Source: Pelosinus sp. IPA-1 (GTDB lineage: Bacteria; Bacillota; Negativicutes; DSM-13327). From it: 64,000 nt of DNA. A program made the translations under genes and the position numbers. The notes under the pieces are model-generated. The model was not told the DNA's origin, did no database searches, and saw only the letters and a list, made by a program, of their open reading frames with translations. The stretch covers positions 124,001 to 188,000 of the forward strand of contig NZ_BSVC01000003.1 in assembly GCF_030269905.1 (NCBI RefSeq), read 5' to 3'. Positions 17,901 to 26,633 of this stretch are shown here, in pieces. Numbering within the stretch: the stretch's first letter is position 1; the number at the start of each line of letters is the position of its first letter.

Positions 17901-20900
17901 GCGGCGAATGAGCAGGAAGAACTGCAAAAACTCTCAAAAGAGATTTGGACCTTCTTTGAGGATTACGTTACTGACAAAGAGAATTGGTTACCACCTGATA
18001 ATGTTCAATTGGAGCCACCTAACGGAATTGCTCACCGCACTTCGCCGACTAACATTGGGCTTTACCTTACCTGTACACTGACTGCGCGGGATTTAGGGTT
18101 TATCGATACGCCCGGTTTAATTGAGCGATTGGAGCGTACGATTGGCACAGTGGAGCACCTGGATAAATGGAAAGGCCATCTTTATAACTGGTACGATACT
18201 GTTACATTGGAGCCGTTGCCGCCGATGTACGTCTCAACGGTAGATTCCGGTAATCTCGTTGTCTGTTTGGTCGCTGTCAAAGAAGGGGTAGCGGAATGGC
18301 TCAAATCCGACCTAGAAGGGGATGGATGGTCAGGTACCAATAAAGTCCACGGTAAAACGATAGAAACATTAGATGTTGCTTTTGCTGAGGAGTTAACGCC
18401 TGTACGGAAAGGGGAAGCAATAGACCAATACGGTACATCGGCCCAAAGCGTACGGGAGGAATGGCTCTATCGCGGGGGAAATTTGATGGCCCGCCTAGAT
18501 ATGCTAATCAATGAAACAGACTTTCGTCCGCTTTATGACCATAAAGCCAAATTGTTTAATTTGGGCTACAAGCCAGGGCCGGGTAAACCCGATCCAATTC
18601 TATATGACCTGATGGCGTCGGAGGCTAGGATGTCAAGTTTTATTGCCATTGCCCTTGGTCAGGTTTCCGTGTCACACTGGCATGCCCTCGGACGGACTAT
18701 GACGCGGGTGGGAAAACGAGTTACGCTGCTCTCTTGGTCCGGGACAATGTTTGAATACTTAATGCCGTGGCTGTTTATGCGCACCTATCCGAAAACCATT
18801 TGGGACAGTACCTACCGTGGGGTGGTTCAGCGGCAAATTGAGTACGCCCACCTGCGGGGAGTTCCCTTTGGCATCTCAGAATCAGGTTACTATGCCTTTG
18901 ATTATCAGATGAACTATCAATACAGAGCGTTTGGTGTTCCCGGCCTGGGGTTCAAGCGCGGTCTCGAGCAGGATTTGGTTGTGGCGCCGTACGCAACAAT
19001 CCTTGCCTTACCTTTTGCTAAGCATCAAGGGCTGCAGGATTTACGCAGGCTAGATGAGCTTGGCGCCCGGGGAAAATACGGCTATTATGAAGCCATTGAT
19101 TTTACGTCAGTGCGACTGCCGAAGAAGCAGGCCAGTCAAGTCATCCGCAGTTTTATGGCCCATCACCAAGGAATGAGTCTGCTGGCACTTGCTAACTTGC
19201 TGGCACCGGGAAAAATAACCGATCGCTTTCACAGTGACAAGCGCGTACGAGCAGCGGAGCTTCTTCTACAGGAGCGTATTCCAGTAAGGCCTAAAATTAT
19301 TAAACATCCCGCATTGGCACGTGAATACGTGTCTTATAAGAAGCCGGCAGAGAACGTAACTCTGCGGGAATATCGCAGTGCAGACACCCTTGCACCCGAA
19401 GTGTGTGTTCTGTCAAACGGGACATTTACGACCACCGTAACCAATAGCGGCAGCGGGTTCAGCCGTTACGAAGGTTTGGCCATTTCCCGCTGGCGGGAGG
19501 ATCCGGTGCTAGACAACTGGGGAAGCTATATATATATTCGTGACGTTACCCGAGATGTAGTTTGGTCACCGGCATTTCAGCCCTGCCGTGTTCAGTCTGA
19601 CGAACAACGTGTGCAGTTTGCTCTTGACCGGGCTACCTTCATGCGAGTGGATGGAGACGTGCAGACAAGCCTGGAAATTTGTGTATCACCGGAATGGAAT
19701 GCTGAAGTCAGGCGGCTGACGCTTACGAATAGCGGAAAAGAAGAGAAGATTATGGAAGTAACAACCTTCCTTGAACTAGCTCTGGCATCTCCTATGGCCG
19801 ACGATGCACATCCGGCTTTCAGTAAATTGTTCATCAAAACGGCTTATGCTGAGGATGCCCAGTGCTTGCTAGCTCGACGCAGACCCCGGCGGGATGACGA
19901 AAAATCTTTGTGGGCGGCGCACTCCTTGCTGACCCCAGGCCAAACCCTCGGGCCGGTGGAATATGAGACTGACCGTGCCAGTTTCGTAGGACGGGGGCAT
20001 ACGCTCGCATTGCCACTGGGAGTTCGTTCCCGCTTGCGCGGAACGGTTGGTTCTGTAGCTGATCCTGCATTTATCATGAGGAGGCGGATGAGCATCAAGC
20101 CTGGCGAACAGGTGCAATTGTTCGCTGTTACTGCTGTGGCAGGTACGAAAGAAGAGGCATTGGAGATTGTCAGTCGTTTCTCTGGAGATCTGGTAGTGGA
20201 ACGAACATTTCAACTGGCTTGGAATCGCAGTCAAATCGAATTTCAGCACCTGCATTTGACTGCTGCTCAGGCTATGGCTTTTCAAACTTTCGCTGGCCGG
20301 ATTGTGTATACTCCGATGTTGCGGCAGGAGCGGGCGCAAAGCATCTTGTCTAATGTAAAAGGCCAGTCCAGCCTCTGGTCTTACGGCGTTTCCGGCGACG
20401 TGCCGATGATCTTGGTACGGATCGAGGACCGGGTCAATATGCAGCTTGTGGTCAATCTGCTTACCGGGCACGAGTATCTGCGCCGTTTAGGGTTACTTTT
20501 CGATCTGGTTATTCTGAACCAATCGGCGGAAGGCTACCAGCAGAATTTGCAGGAGACACTGCGGCGGGCGGTTGAACAAGTCGTTGGTTGGCACAGTCCA
20601 GGCCCGGGCGGGATTTTTATAATAAATTCCAGCCAACTACCTGAAGAAGACAGAATGCTACTCCTAGCCACCGCCCGTGTTGTGTTCAGGGCAGATGGTC
20701 CCAGCTTCCAGGCCCAATCCAATCTGCTCCGGAAGGCTGTGGCTTTTCCGGAGCCTCTCAGGATGACAGCGTCAGTAAACAGATTTGCTGGATCTGTGAC
20801 AGATAACGGAGAAGACTTACTGTTTTTCAATGGTTGGGGAGGATTTTCACCTGATGGCCGGGAGTATCGAATTGTGCTTAAAAACGGCAATTATTTACCG

Positions 20901-23327
20901 GCGCCATGGATCAATGTGCTTGCCAATCCCCGTTTCGGCTGCCTTGTCTCCGAACTCGGCACGGGCTATACCTGGTGGCAGAACAGCCGTGAGTGCAAAC
21001 TGACCCCATGGTCTAACGATCCTGTGCTTGATCCGCCAGGCGAAATCTGTTATCTGCGTGATGAAGAGAGTGGCGAAATATGGTCTACTGCGCCAAGACG
21101 AGGGGACGACGGACAGGAGGGCGGGTCTTCTGCCTTAGGCTACACCATTAACCATGGCAGGGGATTCACCTGTTTTAGTCATGAGGGACACGGTATCAGG
21201 AACGAAATGACTGTTTTTGTTCCCCAAGATGATCCTGTCAAGGTTATTCATTTGCGGCTACAGAATAAAAGTGCCGTGCAGCGGCATCTTTCCATCACCT
21301 ATTATGCAGAATGGGTGATGGGTGTACAGCGGACGAAAAATGCTTCTTTCATCATCACAGAGTGGGATGATTCTGCTCGGTTACTACTGGCGCGTAATGC
21401 ATATCAGGAGGAGTTTCAGGGGACATGCGCCTTTTTAGGCGTATATTCGCAAATGGGAACCTCTGTTAGGCCAACGGCTTCAGTAGAAGGTAAAGCGCAG
21501 CAGAATAACAGCTCTGGGGATTTATCCTGGACAGCAGACCGCAGCGAATTTCTCGGTCGCAACGGGACTTGGGAGAATCCGGCTGCTATGGCCCGGGAGC
21601 GCCTTTCAGGCCAAACGGGACCGCTTTATGATACCTGCGGCGTGGTACAGACCAAGCTCTTACTTGAGCCTGGGGCCGAACAGACTATCTACATCCTGCT
21701 CGGCGCGGAACATTCCCGGGACGCCGCTGTGAAACTGGCTAAAAAGTACGACCAAGCCCAAGCTTGCCATCAAGCCTTGGAGCATGTACGTAAATTCTGG
21801 GATGGTGTTTTGGAACAAATTTCGGTTTCCACGCCCTGCTTAGAGATGGATTTACTATTAAACGGTTGGCTTTTGTATCAGGCTCTTGGCTGCAGAATGT
21901 GGGCACGTTCCGCCTTTTACCAAGCGGGAGGCGCGTACGGCTTTCGCGATCAATTGCAGGATTCTCTGGCACTTCTGCACTCCCGCCCCGATTTAACACG
22001 GGCGCAAATTTTGTTGCATGCTGCGCATCAATATGAGGAGGGCGACGTGCAGCACTGGTGGCATGAAGAGACGCAGCGTGGCATTCGCACGCGTTTTTCC
22101 GATGATTTACTGTGGTTGCCTTATGCTGCCGGACGGTATGTCGAGCATACGGGGGACGACGGTATACTGGAAGAGGCGGTACCATTTCTTTATAGTGAAC
22201 CTTTATCAGAGGGTGAACATGAACGGTATGAGCCGACCCAAATCTCTGCTCAAGAGGGCACTATTTTTGAACATTGCTTACGTGCTATTGACAGAGCTGT
22301 GCAGCGCTTTGGCGAACATGGGCTGCCGCTGATCGGGATCGGCGACTGGAACGACGGTATGAGTCATGTCGGCGCTGAAGGCCGCGGTGAGAGCGTATGG
22401 CTTGGTTGGTTTCTCTGTGACGTGTTAAATCGGTTTGCAGATCTATGCCGGCAGCGTGGTGCTATTGAGCGGGCGGAACGCTACCTAGATATATGCAGAC
22501 AATTAGGAGCCTCTCTTGATAAGCATGCCTGGGACGGGCAGTGGTACCGGCGGGCTTTCACCGACGCCGGACAATGGCTGGGTTCTATATATAATGAGGA
22601 GTGCCGTATCGATGCTATCGCTCAGTCCTGGTCAGTAATTTCCGGGGCGGCACCACAAGAAAAGGCACTGCAGGCGATGCAGTCATTCGACCGTGAACTG
22701 GTGGATCGGGATCTTTCTGTTGCGCGTCTTTTAACACCGGCTTTTGACCGTACGAATCCGAGTCCCGGCTATATTCAGGGCTACCCGCCCGGTATCCGGG
22801 AGAACGGAGCCCAGTATACCCATGGCGTTATCTGGAGTATTATCGCCTGGTGCGGCCTTGGCAACGGAGATAAGGCTTTGGAGTTGTTTCAACTGTTAAA
22901 TCCTCTCAATCACACACGAACGCCTAATGAAGTACGGCAGTATGCAGGCGAACCCTACGCCATTGCGGCGGACGTTTATACGGCTGAACCGCACCAGGGG
23001 CGCGCTGGCTGGACTTGGTATACCGGTGCTGCCGGATGGATGTATCAGGCGGGTGTTGAGGCGATTCTCGGCCTTCGTCGCCGTGGTGACCGACTGTACA
23101 TTTGCCCATGCATTCCTTGTGAATGGCCAGGGTTTTCCGTTAGTTACCGTTTTGGTAACAGTTCCTACCATATTACCGTTGAAAATCCGTCACATAAGTC
23201 GGCTGGAGCGATTGCCTTACAAATTGATGGACGGGAAGTTGCACTTACGGAGCAAGACGTGAAGGATGGTCCTTACGTTAAAATGCGCGATGACGGGCAG
23301 CCCCATCAAGTCGTTCTGACGTTGTAA
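14964..23327 (+). CDS. ndvB: Giant cyclic beta-glucan synthase-like protein (NdvB/Cgs type, GT84-GH94)
   Basis: Membrane enzyme of about 2787 residues, the size of rhizobial and Brucella cyclic beta-1,2-glucan synthases. Order seen: an N-terminal cytoplasmic part; two membrane helices (about 405-460); a glycosyltransferase domain with LDADTELP (about 617-624), HDLLEGG (about 730) and the RMHRWVRGDWQ acceptor motif (about 761); a membrane cluster (about 812-970); a glycoamylase-like domain (about 990-1440) containing ESGYYAFDYQMNYQYRAFG and HHQGMSLLALANLL; and two GH94-type beta-sandwich parts (from about 1470 and 1980) with an (alpha/alpha)6 barrel ending in GIGDWNDGMSHVG (about 2458), which holds the phosphorylase acid. 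The ATG has GGGAGG only 3 bases upstream. It is monocistronic, bounded by hairpin elements, and GC-richer than its neighbours. Confidence 0.9.
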   Translation: MLLHTEQLRQKAHELALTHDPYVRRWPAKRLWRDFYADIEKLRAFIRSLQEGDASCLQPAEEWLLDHAEFIDEQVLVIRHQLPGAFLRNLPDLRKTGKTRILSICADYLEHVDGHLDEDSLISYINFYQEVTVLTIAEVWAVPLILRIALIRRLVAVMELVRERREVCTLTERLLARLESAKLNPEVLKVALEEAGRDMLLSGCQIAYLVRRLREWADDSATVREWLMCKLENGPESLDQIVSYEYQLQAAYQVSTGNLMGSLRKISRLDWQERFEQICMVEHTLRGENTGTYQLLDFSSRDVLRKRLENLAFRLHVPENLVAQQAVELAAKEYEQACIECAKVSEAACGPVMLDEMPRQVFAAYYLLEADGVKELRNALKICGTPSHLPELEMLRRSTGTYFTALTGLFMVFLLGFAWWVSGGSSFTITQWVIVILALCLPVSEWAITAAHWLIECIRQPRALLRYDFSRGVPPDATTMVVIPIIWSTVKEVQELADRLELHYLANRYSNIHFALLGDFTDASEEKLPEDAAIHAAACAIIEELNRTYSGPDGNTFHLFQRRRMWNPSEGVWMGWERKRGKLVEFVELLKGKTDTTYDFVVGDTDVLPRIRYVITLDADTELPLESVQRIIGTMHLPYNRPRLNHNRTRVVEGYGVLQPRIGISHDAALRSRFAYLWSVDPGIDPYVFAASDPYQDGLGQGIFTGKGIFDVDTFAQVLCERIPENRVLSHDLLEGGFLRAGLLSDIELIDDHPAVFSAYQMRMHRWVRGDWQLIPWLLHSVADRRGIVLPVDLSSLTRWQIIDNLRRSVLPPVLFAILLLGMNVLPGSSGHWIVFMVATLLLPLLRQLVAVRWVIGHPRSLLGTAAQVLVSIMTMPFQSVLLLDAIVRTLYRLVVTKRHLLEWVSAAEVERRQRGGRYPVLMGMYGGYGVVFLFVLATATSTVPALRWTGLAFCALWAVAPFAIRWLNQPVQQPEQPLAANEQEELQKLSKEIWTFFEDYVTDKENWLPPDNVQLEPPNGIAHRTSPTNIGLYLTCTLTARDLGFIDTPGLIERLERTIGTVEHLDKWKGHLYNWYDTVTLEPLPPMYVSTVDSGNLVVCLVAVKEGVAEWLKSDLEGDGWSGTNKVHGKTIETLDVAFAEELTPVRKGEAIDQYGTSAQSVREEWLYRGGNLMARLDMLINETDFRPLYDHKAKLFNLGYKPGPGKPDPILYDLMASEARMSSFIAIALGQVSVSHWHALGRTMTRVGKRVTLLSWSGTMFEYLMPWLFMRTYPKTIWDSTYRGVVQRQIEYAHLRGVPFGISESGYYAFDYQMNYQYRAFGVPGLGFKRGLEQDLVVAPYATILALPFAKHQGLQDLRRLDELGARGKYGYYEAIDFTSVRLPKKQASQVIRSFMAHHQGMSLLALANLLAPGKITDRFHSDKRVRAAELLLQERIPVRPKIIKHPALAREYVSYKKPAENVTLREYRSADTLAPEVCVLSNGTFTTTVTNSGSGFSRYEGLAISRWREDPVLDNWGSYIYIRDVTRDVVWSPAFQPCRVQSDEQRVQFALDRATFMRVDGDVQTSLEICVSPEWNAEVRRLTLTNSGKEEKIMEVTTFLELALASPMADDAHPAFSKLFIKTAYAEDAQCLLARRRPRRDDEKSLWAAHSLLTPGQTLGPVEYETDRASFVGRGHTLALPLGVRSRLRGTVGSVADPAFIMRRRMSIKPGEQVQLFAVTAVAGTKEEALEIVSRFSGDLVVERTFQLAWNRSQIEFQHLHLTAAQAMAFQTFAGRIVYTPMLRQERAQSILSNVKGQSSLWSYGVSGDVPMILVRIEDRVNMQLVVNLLTGHEYLRRLGLLFDLVILNQSAEGYQQNLQETLRRAVEQVVGWHSPGPGGIFIINSSQLPEEDRMLLLATARVVFRADGPSFQAQSNLLRKAVAFPEPLRMTASVNRFAGSVTDNGEDLLFFNGWGGFSPDGREYRIVLKNGNYLPAPWINVLANPRFGCLVSELGTGYTWWQNSRECKLTPWSNDPVLDPPGEICYLRDEESGEIWSTAPRRGDDGQEGGSSALGYTINHGRGFTCFSHEGHGIRNEMTVFVPQDDPVKVIHLRLQNKSAVQRHLSITYYAEWVMGVQRTKNASFIITEWDDSARLLLARNAYQEEFQGTCAFLGVYSQMGTSVRPTASVEGKAQQNNSSGDLSWTADRSEFLGRNGTWENPAAMARERLSGQTGPLYDTCGVVQTKLLLEPGAEQTIYILLGAEHSRDAAVKLAKKYDQAQACHQALEHVRKFWDGVLEQISVSTPCLEMDLLLNGWLLYQALGCRMWARSAFYQAGGAYGFRDQLQDSLALLHSRPDLTRAQILLHAAHQYEEGDVQHWWHEETQRGIRTRFSDDLLWLPYAAGRYVEHTGDDGILEEAVPFLYSEPLSEGEHERYEPTQISAQEGTIFEHCLRAIDRAVQRFGEHGLPLIGIGDWNDGMSHVGAEGRGESVWLGWFLCDVLNRFADLCRQRGAIERAERYLDICRQLGASLDKHAWDGQWYRRAFTDAGQWLGSIYNEECRIDAIAQSWSVISGAAPQEKALQAMQSFDRELVDRDLSVARLLTPAFDRTNPSPGYIQGYPPGIRENGAQYTHGVIWSIIAWCGLGNGDKALELFQLLNPLNHTRTPNEVRQYAGEPYAIAADVYTAEPHQGRAGWTWYTGAAGWMYQAGVEAILGLRRRGDRLYICPCIPCEWPGFSVSYRFGNSSYHITVENPSHKSAGAIALQIDGREVALTEQDVKDGPYVKMRDDGQPHQVVLTL

Positions 23328-23382
23328 AAAACCTCCACCCCATGCTGCGCGATGCAGCGTATATGTCTCATGCAAAACTATA

Positions 23383-23500
23383 AAAGAGAAACTACTCAGA
23401 GTCTACCTAGTTAGTAGATCTGAGTAGTTTCTCTTAACTTTGACATAGTGATAAAATAAAGACAATTTAAGGCTAGCGTCTTTATTTGGGACAAGGAACC
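23383..23500. repeat. MITE/REP-like element, copy 6 (right half)
   Basis: Hairpin AAAGAGAAACTACTCAGA..TCTGAGTAGTTTCTCTT (23383-23435), where both arms carry matching changes from the family consensus. It is followed by TTTGACATAGTGATAAAATAAAGACAATTTAA and a degraded right end GGGACAAGGAACC. Compensatory changes in the two arms suggest that the stem itself is conserved. Confidence 0.85.
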
Positions 23501-23559
23501 TTTTTATCAGTTAGGGCTCAGTGGAATGTGATAGAGGGAAGGGGAACCACCTGTAAATA

Positions 23560-23609
23560 AACAGCACCTCCTGAGTTAGACAAGTAAGTCTAACTCAGGA
23601 GGTGCTGTT
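23560..23609. terminator. Perfect 22-bp stem terminator between ndvB-like gene and yjfB
   Basis: Arms 23560-23581 and 23588-23609 with a 6-nt AAGTAA loop and no mismatch. On the minus strand the bases after it are TTATTTAC, so it can terminate the YjfB transcript, and it faces the long glucan synthase gene from the other side. Confidence 0.8.
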
Positions 23610-23632
23610 CAATATTACGGTGATTTTTTTTT

Positions 23633-23806
23633 CTAGGCGCTTATATCGACATTTGTGCCAAGTGTTGAAGAAGGTGGAACCAACATTGATAGTAAATTTA
23701 AATTAGCTGCTTCTGCAGAGTCCATAGCCTTTTTTAATATTGAAATCCCAACTTCATTTTGCGTTTGCATCAGAGAGTTGGCTATAGAATAAGCTGCAAT
23801 GTCCAC
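23633..23806 (-). CDS. YjfB-family putative motility protein
   Basis: 57 residues beginning VDIAAYSIANSLMQTQNEVG and continuing with ISILKKAMDSAEAANLNLLSML, which is the amphipathic helical pattern of the short YjfB family (putative motility protein) of Firmicutes. The GTG start has AAAGGAGG 7 bases upstream; the longer upstream extension in the same frame lacks family similarity. Its role is not established. It is monocistronic, with a strong terminator behind it and half a repeat element in front. Confidence 0.75.
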   Translation of the reverse strand: MDIAAYSIANSLMQTQNEVGISILKKAMDSAEAANLNLLSMLVPPSSTLGTNVDISA

Positions 23807-23887
23807 TTTATCGCCTCCTTTGTTTCCCAGTGTACTCTCGCTTGCAAAACTAAGCAATAGGGCGAACCTCCTAAAATTTATGGACAC

Positions 23888-23975
23888 GGGATCAGGTTGT
23901 TTGTCCCGAGAGATGGAAGAGGCAATATAATATCGAAGATAATCTTAAGATATGATTCTTATTGGGTTTAAAAAA
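23888..23975. repeat. MITE/REP-like element, copy 7 (left half only)
   Basis: Left end GGGATCAGGTTGTTTGTCCC, the signature CGAGAGATGGAAGAGGCAAT and the internal CTTATTGGGTTTAAAAAACTG. Similarity breaks off abruptly at about 23975, where a remnant of the antitoxin RNA gene begins. Confidence 0.85.
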
Positions 23976-24060
23976 CTGCCCTGGGCTAACCTTTTTCCGG
24001 TTATACAGTCGGCTGGGCTGGCGTGTATCAATTGTAAAATATGCGACCAGCTAGGAAAAA
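23976..24060 (-). pseudogene. Decayed type I antitoxin RNA gene
   Basis: Closely resembles 9733-9840. GGGCTAACC..CGGTTA.., GCTGGGCTGGCGTG and TTGTAAAATATGC occur in the same order, but the stretch that holds the -10 TATAAT is deleted and the neighbouring toxin frame is gone. It shows that a second copy of the toxin-antitoxin module once existed here. Confidence 0.65.
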
Positions 24061-24090
24061 ACGATTCGCATGTCTAACTTTACTTGCAAT

Positions 24091-25287
24091 TCACTCTTTT
24101 GCTTCGAAGGTACCCCAAGCAATTGCTTTACTATCTTTTACCATATGTTGTCCTTTAGCCCAAACATTTGTTAAGTTAAAATCTTTATTAATTACAATGA
24201 TATCAGCATCGGAGCCGACTGCAATCGTTCCTTTCTCTGGCCATAATTTTAAAGCTTTTGCCACATTACTAGTGACGATTTGAATGGCATTGCTGATACT
24301 TATACCTTCGTTTTGTACCATATCACGAACTTCTTCGAGCATGGAAGATTGACTTGCGACACCGACACCGATGGTAGAGCCTTTCTCATCAAAAATTGGC
24401 ATGCTGCCGTTGCCATCAGAACTCATTGTGATTTGTGTTAATGGAACACCTGCAGTTAACGCTTTTTTTACAGCCGCACTAGGTTTTATTGCTTTGGCTG
24501 ATCCACTGGCTGGGCTGACACCAGAAGTAATATCCATGATGCCACCTTGTTTAGCCCATTCTATACTTTCATCCAGTAATCTGGCATTACGATTTACATG
24601 AGTGGGTAGGAATTGCGATTTTGGGAGTTCGCCATTTGCTGTAATTTCATATAAAAGCTTCATACCATCAGTTCCATCGCCAAGATGCATGTTTACAATG
24701 CCAGCTTTACCGCTTAACATGCCGCCAACTCTTGATTCAGCAGCTAGCTTTTGATAATCACTTTTTGTTGGCTGTGCTGAACGATGATCTGACATAGCGA
24801 TTTCACCGACACCGATAATTTTATCAATGATTATGATATCTTTGCGTACACTGCCTGTAATAGTGGGTGTAGGAATTTCGTAGGCGCCAGTGTAAATGTA
24901 AGTGGAAAGCCCTTCTTCTTCAAGTCCCCGGGCTTTAGCAAGTAGACTTTCCATATGACGTGTTGTACCATCAGTTCCAAGGCAGCCAACCAAAGTAGTG
25001 ACTCCAGATGTTGTGACTTTAGAAAGGAGAATTTCTGGGGTTCTAGTTGCATAGCCGCCTTCGCCGCCGCCACCAATCATATGAACGTGGCTGTCGATAA
25101 AACCGGGAAGTATAGTGTGTCCAGTCAAGTCAATTTCCTGAATGTCATAACCTTGCGGAAGTGCTAAATCTTTGCCGATAGCAGCAATCTTTGTACCGGC
25201 AATCAAAATATCCTGTTGTCCTAGTTCGTCTGGCCCTATGATATTTGCATTGCGTAATAAGCTGAAAAATGGTTGGGTTTTAGACAT
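24091..25287 (-). CDS. iadA: Isoaspartyl dipeptidase (beta-aspartyl peptidase)
   Basis: Binuclear-metal amidohydrolase that hydrolyses beta-aspartyl (isoAsp) dipeptides from damaged proteins. 398 residues with family motifs: GFIDSHVHMIGGGGEGG (metal His67 and His69), EEEGLSTYIYTGAYEIPTPT, SDHRSAQPT, LPTHVNRN, SSDGNGSMP and GSDADIIVI. In E. coli IadA the metals are bridged by carbamylated Lys162 in IGVKCAISDHRS; here the aligned place reads IGVGEIAMSDHRS, with Glu162. It forms an operon with yjiG and yjiH as in E. coli, transcribed from a sigma-54 promoter. Ribosome binding site AAGGAGG. Confidence 0.92.
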   Translation of the reverse strand: MSKTQPFFSLLRNANIIGPDELGQQDILIAGTKIAAIGKDLALPQGYDIQEIDLTGHTILPGFIDSHVHMIGGGGEGGYATRTPEILLSKVTTSGVTTLVGCLGTDGTTRHMESLLAKARGLEEEGLSTYIYTGAYEIPTPTITGSVRKDIIIIDKIIGVGEIAMSDHRSAQPTKSDYQKLAAESRVGGMLSGKAGIVNMHLGDGTDGMKLLYEITANGELPKSQFLPTHVNRNARLLDESIEWAKQGGIMDITSGVSPASGSAKAIKPSAAVKKALTAGVPLTQITMSSDGNGSMPIFDEKGSTIGVGVASQSSMLEEVRDMVQNEGISISNAIQIVTSNVAKALKLWPEKGTIAVGSDADIIVINKDFNLTNVWAKGQHMVKDSKAIAWGTFEAKE

Positions 25288-25341
25288 AAATATGTCCTCC
25301 TTATAAATTGTATATACTGGTTTAATACTTTTACTCAGTGC

Positions 25342-25821
25342 TTAAAAAAACATTAAAATCAATCGCATTGCCCAAATCGATAGAAGTGCATTTATTACGC
25401 AGATAGAAAAAATAGCGGCGTAATGTTTCGTATTGACACCAGCAATCCCTAAACAGCGCCCGATATTTTGCACAGGGTTTCCCATCAGATAAATTGCTGG
25501 TACAAGCATTGTTACTTGAGTAGCATCTAAATGTGCGCTTGTATAAAGGCTTACTGCAACACCAATCCCGCCGCCCATGCTCATTATGGAAGTGATGATA
25601 ACGGTAGCTGCTTCTCCAGGGAGTCCCCATAAAGCCATGATTGGTGAACAGACAATACCGATTAGTTTTAATAATCCAGTTACTTCTAAAATACGAATAA
25701 TAACAAAAGCCATTACAACATTTGGTAGGAGGCTGGTGGTTCCAATCGTAAAACCACGTTTCGCTCCTTCGATAAACAAATCAAGAACATTTTTATTTTC
25801 TGTAATTTCTTTAGTTGTCAT
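25342..25821 (-). CDS. yjiG: YjiG-family inner membrane protein (nucleoside-recognition/Gate domain)
   Basis: 159 residues with about four membrane helices (IGTTSLLPNVVMAFVIIRIL, IVCSPIMALWGLPGEAATVI, TSIMSMGGGIGVAVSLYTSA and a hydrophobic C-terminal helix) and the GLPGEAA..S pattern of the nucleoside-recognition (Gate) domain. It overlaps yjiH by 11 bp and lies 54 bp before iadA. The E. coli yjiH-yjiG-iadA order is the same, so the two membrane proteins probably form one transporter or channel working with the dipeptidase. A role in isoaspartyl peptide uptake is inference from context only. Confidence 0.85.
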   Translation of the reverse strand: MTTKEITENKNVLDLFIEGAKRGFTIGTTSLLPNVVMAFVIIRILEVTGLLKLIGIVCSPIMALWGLPGEAATVIITSIMSMGGGIGVAVSLYTSAHLDATQVTMLVPAIYLMGNPVQNIGRCLGIAGVNTKHYAAIFSICVINALLSIWAMRLILMFF

Positions 25822-26479
25822 GATTGATACCTCCGATCAATGGCTTTTTCAAAACGGCTTTTAAATATAAACGCATCAGGTTCGCACCTATGATTTTAAA
25901 GGTAAACATAACAATAATAGGAACTATAATAGGTACGAGCATAAAACTAAAAACAGCTGCTCCAGAAGAAAAGTAGTTGGTAATAAACGCACTGGCACTT
26001 GTTTGATAAGATATAATGACAGAACGCTCTTCATCGGTTATTTGGCCTGCATCTACTAGTTCTTTTACCATGCCAGCAGCGGCATCTGTACTTTGCATAT
26101 TGGCGATATTTGCTAATGCCGTAATTCCTGGAACACCTAATAGTGGTTTTAATATAGGCGTCATTAGTTTTTGTGCTGCTTTTAATCCGCCAAGACCATC
26201 AACGACATTAACAAGACCTAAAGCGAGTATAACGGCTGGAATTAATTCAAATGCGAATAAGAAACCATCTCTTGCACCGCTGCCGCCTACACCGCGAAAT
26301 GTGAAAGCTTTATCCGCCCCTTGGATTTTACCGAAAGAACCATTGAGTACGTTGAAGTCGAACGCTTTCACCCAACCGTCACTTGATGAGAAAATTCCAG
26401 AAAATAATACAATAGCGGCTAAGAATGCTAGGTAACCGATCCAGGGAACTTGTAGCGTAGAGTTATTTGTTTGTTTCAT
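25811..26479 (-). CDS. yjiH: YjiH-family inner membrane protein (nucleoside-recognition/Gate domain)
   Basis: 222 residues, hydrophobic, with helices around IGYLAFLAAIVLFSGIF, FELIPAVILALGLVNVV and FSFMLVPIIVPIIVMFTFK and the Gate-type segment GVPGITALANIANMQSTDAA. The ATG at the MKQTNNS start has GGAGG 7 bases upstream and is preferred to an upstream in-frame start. First gene of the operon behind the -24/-12 promoter. Partner of YjiG; the joint substrate is unknown. Confidence 0.85.
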   Translation of the reverse strand: MKQTNNSTLQVPWIGYLAFLAAIVLFSGIFSSSDGWVKAFDFNVLNGSFGKIQGADKAFTFRGVGGSGARDGFLFAFELIPAVILALGLVNVVDGLGGLKAAQKLMTPILKPLLGVPGITALANIANMQSTDAAAGMVKELVDAGQITDEERSVIISYQTSASAFITNYFSSGAAVFSFMLVPIIVPIIVMFTFKIIGANLMRLYLKAVLKKPLIGGINHDN

Positions 26480-26520
26480 GATGTAGCCTCCATATGAATT
26501 TTTGTACATTTGCTTATAAA

Positions 26521-26536
26521 TGCAACTTTCATGCCA
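26521..26536 (-). promoter_or_regulatory. Sigma-54 (-24/-12) promoter of yjiH-yjiG-iadA
   Basis: On the minus strand TGGCATGAAAGTTGCA, which matches the sigma-54 consensus TGGCACG-N4-TTGCW with correct spacing. It lies about 40 bp ahead of the yjiH start codon and faces away from the divergent sigma-54 activator gene. Confidence 0.85.
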
Positions 26537-26633
26537 ATATAATTTTTAAAAAAAGAATCAATATGTTCTTCCTGTATAAACAATTCCTATATTTTAGAGA
26601 GTTTTCGGTAAGAAGAGAGGACTTCTTAATGAT

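Noticed and set aside
19869-20471. 200-codon minus-strand frame inside the glucan synthase gene
   Set aside because: It is antisense to a conserved GC-rich coding region, which commonly gives long shadow frames; no start signal or domain.
21739-22185. 148-codon minus-strand frame inside the glucan synthase gene
   Set aside because: Antisense shadow of the GH94 domain.
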